A DNA stretch of 64,000 nucleotides from an uncultured Clostridia bacterium. GTDB taxonomy: Bacteria > Bacillota > Clostridia > Monoglobales > Monoglobaceae. Below the pieces are notes generated by a model. The model had not been told where the DNA came from. It searched no databases and saw only the letters and a program-made list of their open reading frames with translations. Made by a program: the position numbers and the translations under genes. The stretch is from positions 248,001-312,000 of the forward strand of contig CAJTWN010000001.1 in NCBI GenBank assembly GCA_910580105.1, written 5' to 3'. Below are positions 60,388 through 64,000 of the stretch, in pieces. Every line of letters starts with the position of its first letter. Positions within the stretch are counted from its first letter, which is position 1.

Positions 60388-61842
60388 ATGCCTAACCTTT
60401 ATTTGAAAAAAGCTAATGAGAATTTACCGGATTGTATAACTGATACAATCATTCCGGATACAAGCCCCCGAATTCTTGAAAAAGGTGACAGAATTATACT
60501 CGATTTAAAAAATCATTATGTGGGTTATTTTTCATTTACAATGAATTATGTTGACGAATATATTGACGCACCGGTAAGAATGTATATTAAATTTTGTGAG
60601 ACAAAGCAAGAACTTTCTGATGACTTTTCAAAATACAGAGAGGGACTTTGCGCTTCATGGCTCCAGGAGGAGATCGTGAATATAGATTTTCCGGGCGTTT
60701 ATAAAATGCCAAGGAGATATGCTGCAAGATTCATTCAAATTACAATATTGAATACACCCAAAAAACTTATGCTATCAGATTTTGAATTTTCTTCAGTGAC
60801 AAGCGCTGATAATAATACGCTTAAAAATCCAGTGATTCATGACCCTGAACTTGAGAAGATTGACAAAGTTGCCGTAAACACACTGAAAAACTGTATGCAA
60901 AGAGTATTTGAAGATGGCCCCAAACGTGATCGAAGATTATGGATAGGTGATTTACGCCTTGAGGCGCTTACCAATTATTATACATATAATAACCTGGCAC
61001 TTGTTCGTCGCTGTCTATATCTTTTTGCAGCGGCAGAACGAAATAAAAGCGGTTTCGTTCCCAGCTTTATCTATGAAAATCCAATATTTGTGTCCGGAAA
61101 TTGTTTTCTTGAAGATTATGCACTTTTATACGTTGTGAGTATCTGCGATTATTATCAGCACACAAAGGATAATGATACCTTCACGGATTTATATGATGTT
61201 ATGAAAGCACAATTGGATGCAGCCCATGCACGCATTGACAATGAAGGTATTATTACAGTCGATGAAAACAGTGATGTTTTCATTGACTGGTGTGAAGGTC
61301 TTAAAAAGACAACCTCTATGCATGGCGTATATTTATATACACTGTGCCAATTTGTTGATATTCTCATCAAACGCAAACACAAAGATGTTGGAATTTATCA
61401 AGAAAGACTTCAAAAGGCACAGGAAAGTGCAAAACATATACTTTATGATAAGAATAAAAATAAAGTTATAAATGCAAAAGACAATAATCAATACAGTGTT
61501 CACTCCACTGTTTGGATGATACTTGGCGGTGTTATATCAGGCAAAGAGGCAGAAGAAGCCTTACAAAATGCACTGGAATCCAAAGAAAGTATAAAACCCT
61601 TTACGCCTTACATGCATCATTATGTTATTGAAGCAATGTACAAATTAAATATGAAAGCGGATGCGGTACAATATATTAAAAAACTTTGGGGAGGAATGTT
61701 AGCGCTTGGCGCTGACACATTTTTTGAAGTATATGTTCCGGGAAATCCTGAATTTTCCCCATATGGAGACAGAATGGTAAATAGTATGTGTCATGCCTGG
61801 AGCTGTACACCCGCATATTTTATAAGAAAATACCTGATATAA
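60388..61842 (+). CDS. GH78-like (alpha-L-rhamnosidase-type) glycoside hydrolase, cytoplasmic
   Basis: 484 residues, no signal peptide. An N-terminal beta-sandwich part (about 25-140) is followed by an (alpha/alpha)6-barrel. The GH78 acid region is DGPKRDRRLWIGD (176-188; usual form DCPQRERxGWxGD) and the base is Glu447 in GADTFFE (usual GATTxWE), and the end SMCHAWSCTPAYFI matches the family. The usual N-terminal carbohydrate-binding domains are missing and the sequence is much shorter than typical rhamnosidases. Its substrate is probably a small glycoside already taken into the cell. No transporter is nearby. Confidence 0.75.
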   Translation: MPNLYLKKANENLPDCITDTIIPDTSPRILEKGDRIILDLKNHYVGYFSFTMNYVDEYIDAPVRMYIKFCETKQELSDDFSKYREGLCASWLQEEIVNIDFPGVYKMPRRYAARFIQITILNTPKKLMLSDFEFSSVTSADNNTLKNPVIHDPELEKIDKVAVNTLKNCMQRVFEDGPKRDRRLWIGDLRLEALTNYYTYNNLALVRRCLYLFAAAERNKSGFVPSFIYENPIFVSGNCFLEDYALLYVVSICDYYQHTKDNDTFTDLYDVMKAQLDAAHARIDNEGIITVDENSDVFIDWCEGLKKTTSMHGVYLYTLCQFVDILIKRKHKDVGIYQERLQKAQESAKHILYDKNKNKVINAKDNNQYSVHSTVWMILGGVISGKEAEEALQNALESKESIKPFTPYMHHYVIEAMYKLNMKADAVQYIKKLWGGMLALGADTFFEVYVPGNPEFSPYGDRMVNSMCHAWSCTPAYFIRKYLI

Positions 61843-61956
61843 CATGTTAAGAATGTGTTGCTGATTTTTATCAATAACAATGAATATATTTGGATACAAA
61901 CTTAATGTTTTAAAATTATTACGCATCTGTATGTTCAAAAAATCTCAAAAAAACTC

Positions 61957-61985
61957 TTGACAGATGCAGCTGCTCGTGCTATAAT
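61957..61985 (+). promoter_or_regulatory. tRNA-Gly promoter
   Basis: TTGACA (61957-61962), 17 nt and TATAAT (61980-61985), an exact consensus 33 nt before the tRNA. Confidence 0.85.
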
Positions 61986-62018
61986 ATTTTCGTTGATTTG
62001 ATAAAACTCAGCTAATAT

Positions 62019-62093
62019 GCGGGAGTGGCTCAGTGGTAGAGCGTCACCTTGCCAAGGTGAACGTCGCGAGTTCGAATCTCGTCTTCCGCTCCA
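62019..62093 (+). tRNA. tRNA-Gly (anticodon GCC)
   Basis: 75 nt with encoded CCA. Acceptor GCGGGAG/CTTCCGC with one wobble pair, D-loop GGCTCAGTGGTAGAGC, anticodon loop TTGCCAA in the TCACC/GGTGA stem, T-loop GAGTTCGAATCTC. Confidence 0.97.
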
Positions 62094-62094
62094 G

Positions 62095-62125
62095 ATACAG
62101 CCCAATGCTGGGCTGTATTTTTTAT
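62095..62125 (+). terminator. Terminator of tRNA-Gly
   Basis: ATACAGCCCA (62095-62104) and TGGGCTGTAT (62109-62118) followed by TTTTTATT. Confidence 0.88.
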
Positions 62126-62253
62126 TATTTATAAAATTTTGTTTTAAAAAACACATGCAGGATTTTAGGAAAATCTTACCCTGTATAAGTTTATGATAAA
62201 TTTATTCTATTTGTAAACAGTAAAAAACATATTTCATCAGGCAGGTGTATGAA

Positions 62254-62820
62254 TTGAAAGTTTTAAAATTATCATTTGGTTTATATATGCGTCATTTGGT
62301 TGGCGTTTTATTTGCTTTTTTACTGGCATTTCCTTTGGTTGGATTGCTGGATTACCCTTATCTGTTTGGCGGTATTACTGCGATTATTTTGCTTGCGCTG
62401 GTTTACTCCGGCGGATGGCATGCAGGCTTTCGTGACGCGCGAAAAATACCCGGTTTTTATCCCGACAAAAAGCTTCCGGTAAAAGCAGCTGTATTGTTTT
62501 TTATATTGCCGTTTCTGCTTTATCTGCTGCGGGTATTTTTTCCTGCAATTTTTCCTGCCGCATTTCCTGTAACCAATGGTACGTATCAGTTTTTCTTATT
62601 AGGGAACTTTACCTATGGAACGCCTGACTTTATATATAAACTATGGTTTTTTCCGCTGAATGCTTTTATGGGAAACGGAAACCTTCTTTTATATGGTGTC
62701 ATGTTATTTATTGAACCACTTATCGCCATTTTGGGATACAATATAGGATTAACACGATTTAGCATTTTAGGATTTCTCCAACAAAAAATTGTTTACACAA
62801 ATAAAAAAACAAAAGAATAG
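62254..62820 (+). CDS. Hypothetical integral membrane protein
   Basis: 188 residues if translation begins at TTG 62254 (AGGTG 6 nt upstream); a GTG at 62245 is the alternative. I do not recognise the family. About five membrane helices, with a short loop GGWHAGFRDARKIPGFYPDKK that resembles the cytoplasmic turn of some small Clostridia membrane proteins. It precedes cwlD by about 40 nt, with a hairpin in between, so the two may be co-transcribed. Confidence 0.6.
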   Translation: MKVLKLSFGLYMRHLVGVLFAFLLAFPLVGLLDYPYLFGGITAIILLALVYSGGWHAGFRDARKIPGFYPDKKLPVKAAVLFFILPFLLYLLRVFFPAIFPAAFPVTNGTYQFFLLGNFTYGTPDFIYKLWFFPLNAFMGNGNLLLYGVMLFIEPLIAILGYNIGLTRFSILGFLQQKIVYTNKKTKE

Positions 62821-62826
62821 AAATGA

Positions 62827-62858
62827 AAATCACCTCATAACTTTTTATGAGGTGATTT
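62827..62858 (+). promoter_or_regulatory. Hairpin that covers the cwlD ribosome-binding site
   Basis: AAATCACCTCATAA (62827-62840) and TTATGAGGTGATTT (62845-62858) form a perfect 14-bp stem. The GAGGTG used by cwlD is inside the right arm. The following CTTTGTTTTT makes it look like a terminator too. Confidence 0.7.
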
Positions 62859-62860
62859 CT

Positions 62861-63580
62861 TTGTTTTTCATGATAAAACGCGCGCATTTTTTAACCGGTT
62901 TTATTCTTATCTGTTGTTTTGTTTTTATATTAACAGGGATTGGTATTTTCCACTCTTATGAAAAAACAGTGGATACAATGGCGCTGCCCATAACCAACAA
63001 AACAATTGTCATTGACGCCGGTCATGGCGGATTTGACGCCGGGGCAAGTGATAACGGAATTTTAGAAAAAGATATTAATCTGAAGGTCGCCGGCTTTTTA
63101 AAAGAATATATCGAACAAAGCGGCGGCATAGCAGTAATGACCCGGATTGATGACACTTCAACATTGGACGAGAATCGCAAAGATGGCAGTTCGGCAAAAC
63201 AATCAGACCTGAGCCGCCGACGAGATATGCCGGCAGAATATGAGGCCGATTTATTTGTGAGTATTCATATGAATAAATTTCCTCAAACCCAATACCATGG
63301 CGCGCAGGTTTTTTATGCGGCAAAACCGGAAGAAAGCAAACAAATAGCCGATATTCTGCAGGATAACTTACGCCAGATTCTTGATAATGAAAACAATCGG
63401 GTTGCAAAAAAAACAGACGGAAACGTCATGATTCTAAATCATGCAACCGTTCCATCTGTATTAATTGAGTGCGGTTTTCTTTCCAATACTGAAGAAGCAG
63501 AAAAATTGAAAACCGAAGAAAATCAAAGAAAAATTGCGTGGGCAATTTATATGGGTATTATTGAATATTATAACGCATAA
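62861..63580 (+). CDS. cwlD: Spore-cortex N-acetylmuramoyl-L-alanine amidase CwlD
   Basis: 239 residues from TTG 62861, 6 nt after GAGGTG; the ATG three codons later (62870) is 13 nt away and a poorer fit. One N-terminal membrane helix (AHFLTGFILICCFVFILTG) and an Amidase_3 domain: zinc His in IDAGHGGFDAGA, Glu in ILEKDINLK, His in LFVSIHMNKF and the catalytic Glu in LIECGFLSN. CwlD makes muramic-delta-lactam in the spore cortex. Ends convergent with the stalk-domain gene (13-nt overlap). Confidence 0.9.
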   Translation: MFFMIKRAHFLTGFILICCFVFILTGIGIFHSYEKTVDTMALPITNKTIVIDAGHGGFDAGASDNGILEKDINLKVAGFLKEYIEQSGGIAVMTRIDDTSTLDENRKDGSSAKQSDLSRRRDMPAEYEADLFVSIHMNKFPQTQYHGAQVFYAAKPEESKQIADILQDNLRQILDNENNRVAKKTDGNVMILNHATVPSVLIECGFLSNTEEAEKLKTEENQRKIAWAIYMGIIEYYNA

Positions 63581-64000
63581 TTGATATTGACCACCTTCGT
63601 ATCTTCATCCCATACAACTTTGCCGCCCAAACCTTCAACAATTGCCCGGATCGGGATGAGAACACGATTGTTAAATTCGACAGCGGGCGTATCAATAAAC
63701 TGCGCCCTGCCATTTACCATAATAAAGTCAGCACCAACTTTCACCAAAATACGGTTGCCATTTAGCGATATTCCAGCTGTATTTAGAATTGGGTCCCAAT
63801 CCACCGTTGCTCCCATTTTTTCAACAACAGAACGGAGCGGAACCATCGTGCGATAGGTTCGATATTCCGTGATTGGCGGCTGGTCAAAAAGCACTGTTTC
63901 ACCATTCACGGTTACGCTGATTAACTCTTCAAATCCGATACGATATGTATTGGCATAAACCTCACCAGAAGAACCTACAGGTGCATATATCCTGAGATAA
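63568..64000 (-). CDS. Stalk/copper-amine-oxidase N-terminal domain protein (5' end outside window)
   Basis: The minus-strand frame is open from the window edge to the stop at 63568, 144 codons including the stop. It has two repeats of the family signature: MVPLRSVVEKMGATVDWD and LIPIRAIVEGLGGKVVWD, ending VVNINYAL. This 'copper amine oxidase N-terminal-like' domain is common on exported proteins of Clostridia and is thought to be a surface stalk. The signal peptide and any catalytic domain would be upstream of the part seen. Confidence 0.85.
   Translation of the reverse strand, partial: YLRIYAPVGSSGEVYANTYRIGFEELISVTVNGETVLFDQPPITEYRTYRTMVPLRSVVEKMGATVDWDPILNTAGISLNGNRILVKVGADFIMVNGRAQFIDTPAVEFNNRVLIPIRAIVEGLGGKVVWDEDTKVVNINYAL

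Noticed and set aside
56190..61842. Bacterial microcompartment locus
   Set aside because: No shell proteins, and the glycyl-radical enzyme lacks an obvious N-terminal encapsulation peptide.
1..64000. CRISPR arrays, rRNA genes, replication origin
   Set aside because: No regularly spaced direct repeats, rRNA segments or DnaA-box clusters were seen.

Overview
The window is a stretch of low-GC chromosome from a spore-forming, anaerobic Firmicute, most likely a gut-type member of the Clostridia. The sporulation genes (spoIIP, spoIIAA-spoIIAB-sigF, ytfJ, dacF, cwlD), rubrerythrin, two glycyl-radical enzymes with their activases, a sodium-pumping biotin decarboxylase and strong TTGACA-17-TATAAT promoters all point that way. 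The tRNA genes encode CCA. TGA is used as an ordinary stop.

Layout. 1-10.6 kb: a partial acetyltransferase, a GtrA/lipoprotein pair, a small Dabb operon, then a DNA-repair and RNA-modification operon (alpha/beta hydrolase, truA, recD2, recR, RlmD-type methyltransferase), a DUF4180 gene, a YdcF gene broken by a TGA, and rubrerythrin. 10.6-16.7 kb: an accessory island with ICE-like cargo. It holds marR, two ABC-2 exporters, and a sigma-factor/HTH pair. A 198-bp segment bounded by 8-bp inverted repeats is flipped relative to both of these small genes, and turning it back restores both reading frames. The island ends in a gene-free stretch that looks like a decayed mobile element. 16.8-18.8 kb: a zinc/cadmium P-type ATPase with an ArsR-type operator. 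18.8-24.5 kb: an AraC regulator divergent from five sugar genes (two TIM-barrel isomerases, two Gfo/Idh/MocA oxidoreductases, ThuA), probably for 3-keto-sugar or glycoside breakdown.

24.5-37.6 kb: folC, a cell-wall amidase, an asparagine synthetase with Ser in place of the nucleophilic Cys, AlkD, DUF975, spoIIP, the spoIIA operon, copA-copZ, tsf and rpsB. 37.7-44.7 kb: lysA, an M50 protease, scpA-scpB, DUF2953, ytfJ, dacF and a pseudouridine synthase. 44.7-49.8 kb: a five-gene sodium-pump decarboxylase cluster with two carboxyltransferases. 49.9-55.6 kb: a flavoprotein, an acyltransferase and pflB-pflA. 55.7 kb: tRNA-Asn. 56.2-61.8 kb: a second glycyl-radical cassette (AraC regulator, CxE-type glycyl-radical enzyme, activase, GH78-like hydrolase) of unknown substrate. 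62-64 kb: tRNA-Gly, a membrane protein, cwlD with its ribosome-binding site inside a hairpin, and a stalk-domain protein cut by the window edge.

The best candidates for undescribed biology are the inverted sigma/HTH switch-like segment (about 10.9-11.5 kb), the glycyl-radical/GH78 cassette (56.2-61.8 kb) and the ThuA/Gfo-Idh/isomerase operon (19.8-24.4 kb).
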